Source: Streptococcus sp. 29896 (GTDB lineage: Bacteria > Bacillota > Bacilli > Lactobacillales > Streptococcaceae). Taken from it: 64,000 nucleotides of DNA. Of this stretch, positions 28,086 to 36,581 are shown in pieces. Positions within the stretch are counted from its first letter, which is position 1; each line of letters begins with the position of its first letter. Below the pieces are notes generated by a model. It was not told the origin of the DNA, made no database searches, and saw only the letters and a list, made by a program, of their open reading frames with translations. The stretch is taken from assembly GCF_032594915.1 (NCBI RefSeq), contig NZ_CP118733.1, positions 2,046,001 through 2,110,000 on the forward strand, read 5' to 3'. The position numbers and the translations under genes were made by a program.

Positions 28086-28140
28086 ACACTACATATAGAA
28101 TACGAATACTATTGTACTCCTATATGTAGTGTTTTGTCAA
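28086..28140 (-). promoter_or_regulatory. nrdI promoter with two NrdR boxes
   Basis: On the minus strand TTGACA (28140-28135), an 18-base spacer and TACAAT (28116-28111). Two boxes close to the NrdR consensus ACACTATATATAGTGT occur at 28086-28101 and 28117-28132, their starts 31 bases apart (three helical turns). Together they form a 16-base perfect inverted repeat (AAAACACTACATATAG and its complement). One box fills the spacer and the other lies just past the -10, a layout expected for repression by NrdR. Confidence 0.88.
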
Positions 28141-29073
28141 TTAGTCACTTTCCACGAAATGTCCAATGATGTTGACATTATCTGCGACAGATACAAAGGC
28201 TTTGGGATCGGCCTTTTTCATAATCTGCTTGAAATCGTTAAACTCGGCACGGGTGATAATGGTGATGAGAATGGTTTTTTGCTCATGATTATAAGCTCCT
28301 TCTGCACCGTTGATAATGGTCACACCACGATTGAGTTTCTTGTGAATCTTTTTAATGACCCGATCAGGCTGATTGGTGATAATCATGGCCTGCATCCGCT
28401 TTTGTTTGACAAAGATAGCATCTGTCATCCGACTGGAGATAAACAGCGCAACCATTGAATATAGGGCATATTGCCAGCCAAAGGTCATCCCTGCAATCAA
28501 CATAATCATAATGTTGACAATCAAGGAAATGGAGCCAACTTGACGTCCCGTCTTCTTCCGTATCAAAATGGACACGATGTCCGTGCCACCGCTAGACACG
28601 TTATTCCGCAGGGCAAATCCAATCCCAGTCCCCAACATCAGCCCCCCGAAAATTGCATTGACCAAGGGATCCGTTGTCAAGGTCACATGGGGCATGAACT
28701 GGATAAAGAGCGAGCTAAAGGTAACGGTGATAAAGGTAAAAATGGTAAACTTGTAGCCAATCTTTCGCCAAGCCAGGATCAAAAGTGGAATATTGAGCCC
28801 GTAGTAGACCAAGGCAATGGGAAGGTCCAGGTTGGCATAGGTTTCAGCCAGAGCAGAAACAATCTGAGCCAATCCTGTTACGCCTGAGGAATACACCTGT
28901 CCTGGCCGAAAAAAGAAATTGACCGCAATACTAGATAGGAGTCCATATATAATGGACCCCGATATCCGTTCCGCATAGCGTTCTTTGGAGATTCCTGATA
29001 GAATCGACCAGAACTTGTTCTTTCTAGCCATCCTCAAAAAAACAACTCGTTGTTTTCTGAAAAATCTATTCAT
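28141..29073 (-). CDS. YitT family membrane protein
   Basis: Five predicted helices (DUF161/YitT_membrane; ITG-like [30 protein letters not shown]) and a C-terminal DUF2179 domain ([33 protein letters not shown]). Function unknown. Start uncertain: the ATG at 29073 lacks a ribosome site but overlaps the end of aspS, while the ATG at 29031 (MARKNKFW) is directly behind GAGG and follows a small hairpin (AAAACAAC/GTTGTTTT at 29038-29056) that could be the aspS terminator. Confidence 0.85.
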   Translation of the reverse strand: MNRFFRKQRVVFLRMARKNKFWSILSGISKERYAERISGSIIYGLLSSIAVNFFFRPGQVYSSGVTGLAQIVSALAETYANLDLPIALVYYGLNIPLLILAWRKIGYKFTIFTFITVTFSSLFIQFMPHVTLTTDPLVNAIFGGLMLGTGIGFALRNNVSSGGTDIVSILIRKKTGRQVGSISLIVNIMIMLIAGMTFGWQYALYSMVALFISSRMTDAIFVKQKRMQAMIITNQPDRVIKKIHKKLNRGVTIINGAEGAYNHEQKTILITIITRAEFNDFKQIMKKADPKAFVSVADNVNIIGHFVESD

Positions 29074-30817
29074 TTTCAAGTTCAATCTGTAATGCTAATT
29101 CCTCTAATTGAGCTAAGGCAACTGTACTTGGAGCCTGGGTCATCGGATCAGACGCCTTGTTGTTCTTCGGAAAGGCAATAACTTCACGGATATTGTCCTC
29201 ACCAGCCAAGAGCATGACAAAGCGGTCCAAGCCGATTGCCAAACCTCCGTGTGGTGGGAAACCGTAGTCCATAGCTTCCAACAGGAAACCAAACTGTTCA
29301 TGGGCATCCTCAGCTGAGAAACCAAGTGCCTTGAACATCCGCTCTTGCATGTCTTTTTGGTTGATACGAAGGCTACCGCCACCCAATTCATAACCATTCA
29401 AAACAATATCGTAGGCAACTGCACGTACCTGCGCCAAATCACCATCCAAATGATGAGCTGTTTCTTCCGTCGGCAAGGTGAACGGGTGGTGTGCACTCAT
29501 GTAGCGACCTTCCTCTTCAGACCACTCGAACATTGGCCAGTCTACAATCCAAAGGAAGTTAAACTTGCTTTCGTCAATCAAACCTTGCTCTTTTGCCAAG
29601 CGGTTACGCAAAGCTCCCAGGGTATTATTGGCTACTTCCAATTCATCCGCCACAAAGAGAACCAGGTCCTTATCTTCAAGTTGTAAACTTGCTGTCAACT
29701 TATCTGTAATACCTGTCAAGAACTTAGCAACTGGACCCGCTAATTCTCCCTTGTCTACTTTAACCCAAGCAAGTCCCTTGGCACCAAATTGTTTGGCGTA
29801 TTCTGTTAATTTATCAATGTCTTTACGTGAGTAGCTATCCGCCGCACCCTTGACCACAATGGCTTTAACAACTGGTGCTTCTGAGAAGACTTTGAAGTCA
29901 ACTTCCTTGACAAGTTCTGTCAAGTCTTGTAAAAGCATTTCAAAACGAGTATCTGGTTTATCTGAACCGTAGAAGTTCATAGCATAATCATAGCCCATAC
30001 GAGGGAATGGCAAGGTCACATCGATTCCTTTGGTATCTTTCAAGACCTTAGCAATCAAGCCTTCTACGATATCTTGGATTTCAACTTCATTCAAGAATGA
30101 GGTTTCCAAGTCCACCTGTGTAAACTCAGGTTGACGGTCCCCACGCAAGTCCTCATCACGGAAACACTTAACGATTTGGTAGTAACGGTCAAAACCAGCG
30201 TTCATCAAGAGCTGTTTGGTAATCTGTGGGCTCTGTGGAAGGGCATAGAAATGACCTTTGGACACACGAGATGGCACCAAGTAGTCACGCGCACCTTCTG
30301 GTGTTGACTTGGTCAACATTGGCGTCTCCACATCAATAAATTCCAAGTCATCCAGATAATTGCGAATGCTGTGGGTTACAGCCGCACGTAATTTGAAGTT
30401 GTTGAGCATTTCTGGACGGCGAAGATCCAAATAACGGTAACGAAGACGGGTATCATCGCTGGCTTCAATGCCATCCTTGATTTCAAATGGAGTTGTCTTA
30501 GCCGTGTTCAAAACTGTCAAGCTGGTTACTTGTAGCTCAACCGCTCCTGTTGGAATGGCGTCATTGGCCTGCTCACGCGCTACAACAGTTCCTGTCACCT
30601 CAATAACAAATTCAGAGCGAAGCCCCTCTGCTTTTGCCATCAATTCTGCATCTACTGACTCAGGATTAATCACCAACTGCATAATCCCTTCACGATCACG
30701 TAAATCGATGAAAATCAGACCGCCTAAGTCACGGCGACGCCCAACCCAACCTTTCAAAGTTATGTCTTGTCCGATGTGCTCTGTCCGAACACGTCCTGCA
30801 TACATAGAACGTTTCAT
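29066..30817 (-). CDS. aspS: Aspartyl-tRNA synthetase
   Basis: 583 residues, bacterial-type class II synthetase: N-terminal OB anticodon domain ([25 protein letters not shown]), motif 2 region [20 protein letters not shown], the bacterial insertion (GAD) domain, and motif 3 [27 protein letters not shown]. An upstream TATA-rich region and AGAGGAAG precede the ATG at 30817. Confidence 0.97.
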   Translation of the reverse strand: MKRSMYAGRVRTEHIGQDITLKGWVGRRRDLGGLIFIDLRDREGIMQLVINPESVDAELMAKAEGLRSEFVIEVTGTVVAREQANDAIPTGAVELQVTSLTVLNTAKTTPFEIKDGIEASDDTRLRYRYLDLRRPEMLNNFKLRAAVTHSIRNYLDDLEFIDVETPMLTKSTPEGARDYLVPSRVSKGHFYALPQSPQITKQLLMNAGFDRYYQIVKCFRDEDLRGDRQPEFTQVDLETSFLNEVEIQDIVEGLIAKVLKDTKGIDVTLPFPRMGYDYAMNFYGSDKPDTRFEMLLQDLTELVKEVDFKVFSEAPVVKAIVVKGAADSYSRKDIDKLTEYAKQFGAKGLAWVKVDKGELAGPVAKFLTGITDKLTASLQLEDKDLVLFVADELEVANNTLGALRNRLAKEQGLIDESKFNFLWIVDWPMFEWSEEEGRYMSAHHPFTLPTEETAHHLDGDLAQVRAVAYDIVLNGYELGGGSLRINQKDMQERMFKALGFSAEDAHEQFGFLLEAMDYGFPPHGGLAIGLDRFVMLLAGEDNIREVIAFPKNNKASDPMTQAPSTVALAQLEELALQIELENE

Positions 30818-30901
30818 TTTCTTCCTCTTTTACTCTTTAATATACTCATTCATTCTATCATAAAACGGTTGATTTTTGGGGGAATTTGGCAAGAAAATTA
30901 C

Positions 30902-30927
30902 AAAACCAGCCTTATAAAGCTGGTTTT
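30902..30927 (-). terminator. Terminator after the GNAT gene
   Basis: Perfect stem AAAACCAGC/GCTGGTTTT with an 8-base loop containing the GNAT stop codon; T-run follows on the minus strand. Confidence 0.85.
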
Positions 30928-31364
30928 ACATACAACATATCCAGATGAGGAATGCCGTCCTCCAGATAGACTTCCGAAACTGGCTCAAAGCCCAGTGACC
31001 GATAAAAATCTTCTAGGTGGGCTTGGGCTCCGATCTTAATCTGACTTTCTTGCAAGTCTTGGACAATATAGTCAATCGCCTCTTGCATCATAGGCCTACC
31101 CAATCCTCTTCCGCGGTGACTTCCCCTGATGACTACCCGCCCAATCGATGCCTCCTCATAGCTTAGTCCAGCTGGCAAGATACGGAGATAGGCGATCATT
31201 TCTCCTGCTTCTTCGGCAAAAAGGTGGTAAGAGGCTGGGTCTTTGCCGTCTATTTCTGGATAGGGGCAGGCTTGCTCCACTACAAAGACATCTGTTCTCA
31301 AGGCTAGGATAGCGTATAGCTGGTCCAAGGTCAGTTGGTCAAAGCTACATAAGCTCCACTTCAT
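30912..31364 (-). CDS. ElaA-like GNAT acetyltransferase
   Basis: 150 residues. The acetyl-CoA-binding motif reads GRVVIRGSHRGRGLGRPMMQEAI and the start MKWSLCSFDQLTLDQLYAILALR fits the ElaA subgroup (RTDVFVVEQACPYPEIDGKD). Substrate unknown. The start is the ATG at 31364 with AAGGAG, ten bases after the aldo/keto reductase stop, so the two form an operon. Confidence 0.88.
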   Translation of the reverse strand: MKWSLCSFDQLTLDQLYAILALRTDVFVVEQACPYPEIDGKDPASYHLFAEEAGEMIAYLRILPAGLSYEEASIGRVVIRGSHRGRGLGRPMMQEAIDYIVQDLQESQIKIGAQAHLEDFYRSLGFEPVSEVYLEDGIPHLDMLYVKPAL

Positions 31365-31374
31365 TTCTTTCTCC

Positions 31375-32286
31375 TTATGGCAAGATGTTGCCGGCACTTC
31401 TATAAATCTCGTACCATTCTGGTCTAGTTAGGGTAATCTGGCTTGCTTGAGCAATCTTTCTCAGGCGATCTGGATTCATAGAGCCAACAATGGTTTGAAT
31501 TTTAGATGGATGTCTCAAAATCCAAGCTACGACAATGGTTTCATGTGAAACATGGTACCGCTCTGCTATTTCCCCAAGGGTCTGATTAAGGGATGCATAG
31601 TCAGGGTGGTTGGCGAAAATCCCCTGCTGCAAGTCAATCAGGAAGGGAGACCAGGCCTGAATGGTAATCTTTTTTAGTTGACAGTAGTCGATGAGGCCGC
31701 CATCCCGCATGGTCGCCGCATCATCTTTCATATTGACGTGAAGCCCCGCATCAATCAAAGGCGTGTGGGCAGGGGATAGTTGGAGTTGGTTGACCGCTAG
31801 GGGCTGGTCTAGATAGGACTGGAGCAACTCCATTTGGTATATGTTCTGGTTGCTGACTCCAAAGTGTCGGACCTTGCCTGATTGCTTCAAGAAACGGAAG
31901 GCTTCTGCCACTTCCTCTGCTTCCATAAGGGCATCTGGTCGGTGGAGGGCCAAAACATCCAGATAGTCCGTTCCCAGCCGCTTGAGAATGCCGTCCACAG
32001 ACTCCAAGATGTAATCCTTGGAAAAGTCAAAATAGCCCTTACGAATGCCGCATTTTGACTGGAGAATCATGTCCTCACGCTTGAGTCCTGCCAACTTGGC
32101 TCCCTGAGAAAAGCGGATTTCTGACTCACCGCCGCCATAAATATCGGCATGGTCAAAGAAGTTAATTCCCTGCTCCACCACGGTTTCTAATACCTTAGCC
32201 GTTTCTTGCTCGCTTAAGCTGGCCATTCGCATACAGCCCAGACCAATCCGCGATACTTCCAATCCTGTTTGTCCTAATTGTTGCAT
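31375..32286 (-). CDS. Aldo/keto reductase
   Basis: 303 residues, NADP-dependent TIM-barrel oxidoreductase (YdhF-like). Tetrad elements: Asp in FFDHADIYGGGESE with the nearby Tyr, Lys in LQSKCGI, and His in ALHRPD. C-terminal IVGSMNPDRLRKI is the cofactor-phosphate segment. The start is the ATG at 32286 behind GGAGG; a longer open frame to 32421 runs through a terminator. Confidence 0.9.
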   Translation of the reverse strand: MQQLGQTGLEVSRIGLGCMRMASLSEQETAKVLETVVEQGINFFDHADIYGGGESEIRFSQGAKLAGLKREDMILQSKCGIRKGYFDFSKDYILESVDGILKRLGTDYLDVLALHRPDALMEAEEVAEAFRFLKQSGKVRHFGVSNQNIYQMELLQSYLDQPLAVNQLQLSPAHTPLIDAGLHVNMKDDAATMRDGGLIDYCQLKKITIQAWSPFLIDLQQGIFANHPDYASLNQTLGEIAERYHVSHETIVVAWILRHPSKIQTIVGSMNPDRLRKIAQASQITLTRPEWYEIYRSAGNILP

Positions 32287-32324
32287 GTGATTGCCTCCTA
32301 TTCTGACTTCATTATATACGAAAA

Positions 32325-32346
32325 AAGAGATTGTTGCCAATCTCTT
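32325..32346 (-). terminator. Terminator of the polyphosphate module
   Basis: AGAGATTG-TTGC-CAATCTCT, perfect stem, followed on the minus strand by TTTTTT. It overlaps the stop codon of the DUF4956 gene. Confidence 0.85.
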
Positions 32347-33031
32347 ACAAGGTTTTTTTCTTTTGTGCCAGCTTGCTAATATTGATTTCAATGTCTTCAT
32401 TAATTGCCAAAAGACGGTCAATGACTTGCTTGTCTGTTAGAGAAGCATCCAAATCAACATTGTAGGATAATTCCAACGTGTTGGATTTTTTTACGTTTTT
32501 AATGCCAACTAGCTCGACATACTTGCAGGCATTGACGAAAGTCGCTTCGAATAAAAGCTCGTAATCCAAATCTCGGGGAACACGTATGGTAATTTGCCGT
32601 CTTGTTTGACTCACCCTTGCAAAGCTTGTATTCTCCAATATCAAGAGTACAAAACAGACAAAGACTGTAAAAATTACAGCTAAGACCAAAAAACCCATGC
32701 CACAAGCTAAGCCAATTCCTGTCGCAATAAACACTGATAAGAGCTCCTTAGCTCCACCTGCTGCGGAACGAAAACGAATCATCCCAAAAGTTCCTGCGAT
32801 CGCAACACTGGTTCCCAAATTGCCATTGACCATAAAAATAATCATCGCCATCAACATCGGCAACATGGTCAGGGTAATGACAAACTCCTTTGAATAGAGG
32901 GTCTTGTGTTTGTAAACAAGCGCTAGCAAAATCCCCAATGCTAAACTAACCACTAAACTAAGAGCTAATTGAATGGGATCGGCTACCCCTGAAGCACTGT
33001 CAAAAACACTCTTAAACAACTGCTCTTTCAA
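32345..33031 (-). CDS. DUF4956 membrane protein
   Basis: 228 residues. Four hydrophobic segments in the first 130 residues (LALSLVVSLALGILLALVY, FVITLTMLPMLMAMIIFMV, LLSVFIATGIGLACGMGFL, LAVIFTVFVCFVLLIL) enclose the signature FGMIRFRSAAGGAKE; a soluble C-terminal domain follows. In many bacteria this family is encoded next to VTC-type polyphosphate polymerases; a channel or anchoring role is conjecture. Its start overlaps the end of the VTC gene by 20 bases, so translation is coupled. Confidence 0.88.
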   Translation of the reverse strand: MKEQLFKSVFDSASGVADPIQLALSLVVSLALGILLALVYKHKTLYSKEFVITLTMLPMLMAMIIFMVNGNLGTSVAIAGTFGMIRFRSAAGGAKELLSVFIATGIGLACGMGFLVLAVIFTVFVCFVLLILENTSFARVSQTRRQITIRVPRDLDYELLFEATFVNACKYVELVGIKNVKKSNTLELSYNVDLDASLTDKQVIDRLLAINEDIEINISKLAQKKKTL

Positions 33032-33755
33032 CTAATTTCTCCTCTGCTAACTCTTCTTCCAATTTTGTGTGTGCTGTTCCATATTTTGAAAATGAAACTC
33101 TTTCCAAGCCATACTTATCGATGATGGCCTGTAACCAGGTTGGGTAGACTTCTGGAACCTTGATTTCCATAATAACCTGATTTTCATCCAACAATGGGTA
33201 ACCATACTTTCCTGCAAACAAGCTAACATCGTATGGACGATATAGAATATTTTGATCAATCGTCACGCGCACCTTCTTATCCTCAATGCCCTTCATAGAA
33301 AAACGATCATAGTAGATATACATCATTGGCTCAATTTTTCCATAGCGTGCTCGCAATTCTGCCATTGTTTCCAATAGTGTCGGATTGGTAATCGTTTCAT
33401 CCACAATCGAATGATGAATAAAATCCAAAACCGATTTTGGACGAGAAGTCAACCGATCCTTCAATCCTACGCCATTTTCTTTTTTCTTAATTTCTAAAAA
33501 TACCTGACTATCTTCTGTCGGATAGGCATCATAGGTCCGCATCCGAATTTTTTCCCGTTTCCACAATCTCTCTGCAGAATCTTGGATCATTTGATAGCTT
33601 GGGGTATCAAAATAAATATTGGAAATGGTAGAGGTTGGATAGTCATCTTCCACTAAATGATTTTTAAAATCATCTAAAACTGCTGCAAGCTGCTTACGGT
33701 CTAAAATATACTTGGTTTCAATTCGTTTAAATTTGGTTTCTACTTTCTTCGACAT
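33012..33755 (-). CDS. VTC-domain polyphosphate polymerase-like protein
   Basis: 247 residues. Tunnel-fold (CYTH-related) VTC domain with basic and acidic barrel residues: FKRIETKYILDRKQ, TISNIYFDTPSY, KIRMRTYDAY, VFLEIKKK, YIYYDRFSM, VRVTIDQNI, VIMEIKV. The yeast Vtc4 homologue makes polyphosphate from ATP. The pairing with DUF4956 supports polyphosphate synthesis, but enzyme activity is inferred. GGAG precedes the ATG at 33755; an operator-like sequence lies 18 bases upstream. Confidence 0.87.
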   Translation of the reverse strand: MSKKVETKFKRIETKYILDRKQLAAVLDDFKNHLVEDDYPTSTISNIYFDTPSYQMIQDSAERLWKREKIRMRTYDAYPTEDSQVFLEIKKKENGVGLKDRLTSRPKSVLDFIHHSIVDETITNPTLLETMAELRARYGKIEPMMYIYYDRFSMKGIEDKKVRVTIDQNILYRPYDVSLFAGKYGYPLLDENQVIMEIKVPEVYPTWLQAIIDKYGLERVSFSKYGTAHTKLEEELAEEKLVERAVV

Positions 33756-33772
33756 ACTATTCTCCTTTTTTC

Positions 33773-33782
33773 TATATTTGTC
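33773..33782 (-). promoter_or_regulatory. Weak BlaI-like operator before the VTC gene
   Basis: TATATTTGTC followed by GTTTTA, a degenerate copy of the TACACTTGTC-GTTTT box found twice upstream. It lies between the PepSY gene and the VTC start. Confidence 0.45.
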
Positions 33783-33785
33783 GTT

Positions 33786-34382
33786 TTATTGTGTTAAGAG
33801 AAGAGTGGTTTCCCACTCCTTGTGACATTTATCTATTTCCAGCTTTTTTGCTTCCACTTTTTTCTTCATAATTTGACCGGTTATTCCGTTAATCTTGTAA
33901 TCAAATTCGGAGTTATTCGTAACAACCTCAATTTCATACATCCCTTTTTCAAGGTCAACTTCTTTAAATTGTACATTATTGGCTGCCTGGTCTAAATCTT
34001 TCAGCACAAGTTTTTTCACTTGCTCAACAGTAAGAGTTGGCAAAGCAGAAGCATTTTGGGGCTGTGGGGTCACTACTAGATTTTTGGGGGAACTGGTGGT
34101 TTTAGCGACTTGTGATTCTATCTTTTTCTTGATAACCTTCCCTGTTATTCCATCAATGTCATAATCATATTCCACATTATTGGCCACAAAATCAACTTCG
34201 TAAACACCTTTTTCAAGGTCAACTTCTTTGAAGCGAACTTGCCTGGCTGATAAACCTAGATCCTTTAAAGCGATGGATTTTGCTGCTTCTACTGATTTGA
34301 TTTGAGCAGCAGATACGGTTTGGTGCAAACCAACTGATGTTGCGACTAGTGCTGTCAATGTTAGTAATTTTAAGTGTTTCAT
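33786..34382 (-). CDS. Secreted protein with two PepSY repeats
   Basis: 198 residues. Signal peptide MKHLKLLTLTALVATSVG with a likely cut after VSAA. Two PepSY-type repeats (about 28-95 and 118-185) share QVRFKEVDLEKGVYEVDF / NVQFKEVDLEKGMYEIEV and DIDGITGKVIKKK / KINGITGQIMKKK, so the gene arose by internal duplication. PepSY domains are linked to protease inhibition or envelope sensing. GGAG precedes the ATG at 34382. The last residues (EWETTLLLTQ) come from a hairpin sequence repeated in this gene's own leader. Confidence 0.85.
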   Translation of the reverse strand: MKHLKLLTLTALVATSVGLHQTVSAAQIKSVEAAKSIALKDLGLSARQVRFKEVDLEKGVYEVDFVANNVEYDYDIDGITGKVIKKKIESQVAKTTSSPKNLVVTPQPQNASALPTLTVEQVKKLVLKDLDQAANNVQFKEVDLEKGMYEIEVVTNNSEFDYKINGITGQIMKKKVEAKKLEIDKCHKEWETTLLLTQ

Positions 34383-34405
34383 ATAGAACTCCAAGATGTT
34401 ATTTC

Positions 34406-34507
34406 TACATTTGTAGTAAGTAGTTTTTTAGAATAGAGTGGTTTCCCACTCCACTTTCTACATCTGTAGTATAACTATATTCTACACTTGTCGTTTTACA
34501 AAGTCAA
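34406..34507 (-). promoter_or_regulatory. PepSY-VTC promoter with three BlaI/CopY-like operators
   Basis: On the minus strand TTGACT (34507-34502), a 17-base spacer and TAGAAT (34484-34479). Operators matching TACA-N2-TGTA lie at 34483-34492 (TACACTTGTC, overlapping the -10), 34459-34468 (TACATCTGTA) and 34406-34415 (TACATTTGTA, in the leader). The first is identical to the box in front of the BlaI-like gene. Confidence 0.8.
34435..34452. repeat. Duplicated hairpin, leader copy (second copy 33802-33819)
   Basis: The 18-base sequence AGAGTGGTTTCCCACTCC occurs here and, unchanged, at 33802-33819. On the minus strand it folds as GAGTGG-GAAA-CCACTC with a GNRA-type loop. Each copy is followed by an operator-like box, a ribosome site and an ATG, suggesting duplication of a leader cassette. 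Confidence 0.75.
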
Positions 34508-34550
34508 GTCTTATGCTTCAAATATTTTTGTCTGTTCAATTTCAATAAAA

Positions 34551-34576
34551 AAGATCAGTAGTCTCCTACTAATCTT
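34551..34576 (-). terminator. Terminator after the blaR1-like gene
   Basis: AAGATCAGTAG/CTACTAATCTT, loop TCTC, followed on the minus strand by TTTTTT, 25 bases past the stop. Confidence 0.85.
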
Positions 34577-34601
34577 CTACAAAAAAGCATCTCAAACCAA
34601 A

Positions 34602-36068
34602 CTAGTCCTCCACATCCTCTGTTTCAGTATCTTCCACATCATCCGTATCAGGTTCTTCAACTGGGGGAATAGGGGTTGGGGTTGGGGTGGACTGACTACT
34701 TGTTGAAGCAGGAGTAGATACTGTTGTTTGGGGTTGATTACTTGTTGTTACAGTTTGAGTAGTAGAAGCAATTGTCGGCTGACTGCTCATTTCTGAAACA
34801 GTTTGACTCGCTTGGCTACTACTAGTTGAGGTGGAAGAAGATGAAGACTCTGCCACTAGCTTTAGTGTCTCTTTTTCTATTTTTGTTATTGACCTACTAG
34901 CCTTATCCACTTGAACACGGTATAGAGTCTCTTCATGGGAAAATTCAATTAGGTAATAATCTCCTTGGTCACTAGCGTGGACATCAGTCACAGCTGACGC
35001 TTCGAGAGATTGGTCCCTTAGGGATATTTGAATGGCATCCTCTTGTGTAAAGGTTGCTTCCTGTGCTTGATATAATTGCGTTTCACTCATAGCCACTACA
35101 AATATCGAACCCGAGAAAATCAAGGCACAGCTAGTGACAAAAGTGACAAGAATAGCAAGAGAAGGCTTTGGTAAGCGGCTATCCATAATACCAATAATCC
35201 GACGCTTGAGATTGAACTTATTTGAGTAAAAACAGCTAGACAACAAAATCGGTTGCTGACTCTTATGAATCATGGTAATTATCGTCTCGCCATAGAAGGA
35301 GCGATAAGCCTGGTCTCTTTCATGTAGGACACTATGATCACAGTAGCTCTCTGCAGCTTCTTGAACCTCCTTACAGGCAAAGGCCACAATCGGATTAAAC
35401 CAATGGGCAGCTTTTACCAGTAGAACCAAGAGATTGACATAGATATCTCGGTGGCGGTAATGAGTTAGTTCATGCTCAAAGATCAAATCAAGCTCTTCGT
35501 CCGTATAATCTATTGCAGGAAGAAGAATGATTGGATTGCGTAAGCCAAAGAGCATCGGACTTGAGACCTGCGGATAATGGAAAAGTCGAATCGACTTCTG
35601 AATTCCAAATTCTGCTTTAATAGCTTGGAAATTAGCTAAAATACGAGCATCCGCAATTGGATTTCCCCATCGTTTCAACAAATTCCGAAATTTTACATAG
35701 GCAAAGATTGCACGACCAATCACCACTAGGAACCCCGCCAACCAAACAAGCAAAAACAGTTCTACCCATGGTAACCCCAAGAAAAGTTCCCAAAGGCTAG
35801 GTTGACCGGTAGCTACTTCTGTCCCTGTTTGGCTAACACCTCTTGCTGCGCTTGTCGCTAGATTCTGACCATGTTCAATCGTGACCAATCCTTGTCCAAA
35901 TCGTGGACGGAAAGGAAAAATCAAGCTAACCAATAGAACCAACCAGGTCAAGTAACGAACCCGAGCTGACACACGATTTTTCAGTACGATAAAAAGCCCA
36001 CTAAACAATAAAATCAAAAATGATTTATATAAACTGATCAGCAAAAAAGACAGTAGTGCCGACGCCAT
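34602..36068 (-). CDS. BlaR1/MecR1-type M56 sensor protease with PepSY ectodomain
   Basis: 488 residues. Membrane helices near 7-28, 38-52, 100-125 and 305-328; the zinc protease motif HELTHYRHRD lies in the cytoplasmic loop. After the last helix comes a PepSY-like domain (TFTQEDAIQISLRD...YLIEFSHEETLYRVQVDKASRSITKIE) and then a long Ser/Thr/Pro/Gln-rich, acidic tail ending DTETEDVED. There is no penicillin-binding domain, so the signal is not expected to be a beta-lactam. By analogy, a signal activates the protease, which inactivates the BlaI-like repressor encoded 25 bases upstream. Confidence 0.87.
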   Translation of the reverse strand: MASALLSFLLISLYKSFLILLFSGLFIVLKNRVSARVRYLTWLVLLVSLIFPFRPRFGQGLVTIEHGQNLATSAARGVSQTGTEVATGQPSLWELFLGLPWVELFLLVWLAGFLVVIGRAIFAYVKFRNLLKRWGNPIADARILANFQAIKAEFGIQKSIRLFHYPQVSSPMLFGLRNPIILLPAIDYTDEELDLIFEHELTHYRHRDIYVNLLVLLVKAAHWFNPIVAFACKEVQEAAESYCDHSVLHERDQAYRSFYGETIITMIHKSQQPILLSSCFYSNKFNLKRRIIGIMDSRLPKPSLAILVTFVTSCALIFSGSIFVVAMSETQLYQAQEATFTQEDAIQISLRDQSLEASAVTDVHASDQGDYYLIEFSHEETLYRVQVDKASRSITKIEKETLKLVAESSSSSTSTSSSQASQTVSEMSSQPTIASTTQTVTTSNQPQTTVSTPASTSSQSTPTPTPIPPVEEPDTDDVEDTETEDVED

Positions 36069-36093
36069 AATAATCCCCCAATTATTCTTTTTC

Positions 36094-36462
36094 CTATTTG
36101 TTCAACAATCCCCTTAGCTCATCCAACTCATCTTCTGACAAGGCATTCGATGAGAAGAGAGTCTTCACTAATCCTCCTAAGGAGTTACCTTGGTAACGAT
36201 CTAAAAAGTTTGATGTTTCAACAGCCATGTATTCTTCCTCAGAAATAATCGCTGTATAGTGGCGCTCGCGCCCATTTCGCTCACTCTTCAAAAAACCCTT
36301 TTCTGTCAGACGAGCCAAAATCGTCAGTAGGGTTTGTGGTTTCCAGTGATTATCCTCTCCTAAATGACCGATAATCTGTGCTGAGGTTACTGGGTTGGGT
36401 AAATGCCAAATGACGCGCAATACATTAAATTCCGCATCTGGCAATCGTTTCAATTCATTCAT
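36094..36462 (-). CDS. BlaI/MecI/CopY family repressor
   Basis: 122 residues. Winged helix (EFNVLRVIWHLPNPVTSAQIIGHLGEDNHWKPQTLLTILARL pattern with KGFLKSERNGRERHY wing) and a C-terminal dimerisation helix region. BlaI-type dimers bind TACA/TGTA dyads; such boxes occur before this gene and before the PepSY gene. First gene of the blaI-blaR1-like operon; AGAGGA precedes the ATG. Confidence 0.92.
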   Translation of the reverse strand: MNELKRLPDAEFNVLRVIWHLPNPVTSAQIIGHLGEDNHWKPQTLLTILARLTEKGFLKSERNGRERHYTAIISEEEYMAVETSNFLDRYQGNSLGGLVKTLFSSNALSEDELDELRGLLNK

Positions 36463-36488
36463 TTGTGAAATCCTCTTTTCTTTTTATT

Positions 36489-36517
36489 ATTCTACACTTG
36501 TCGTTTTTCTTTGTCAA
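36489..36517 (-). promoter_or_regulatory. Promoter and operator of the BlaI-like gene
   Basis: On the minus strand TTGACA (36517-36512), a 17-base spacer and TAGAAT (36494-36489). The operator TACACTTGTC (36493-36502) covers the -10 and spacer. It is the same arrangement and the same box as in the PepSY promoter. Confidence 0.85.
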
Positions 36518-36581
36518 CAGAAATAACCTGCTTCCAGAAAAATAAAAGAAGAAAGCCCAGTTGTTCAGCTTCCTTCATTCC

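Noticed and set aside
28101..28108. Perfect com-box TACGAATA in the nrdI promoter
   Set aside because: It reads on the plus strand, away from nrdI and antisense to nothing useful; the site lies between two NrdR boxes and is explained by them.
27585..28169. 194-codon plus-strand ORF over nrdI
   Set aside because: Antisense to nrdI, crossing its promoter; nrdI is strongly supported by motifs and NrdR boxes.
34602..36462. Beta-lactam resistance regulator pair
   Set aside because: Despite the BlaI/BlaR1 resemblance there is no penicillin-binding ectodomain and no beta-lactamase or PBP gene under the operators.
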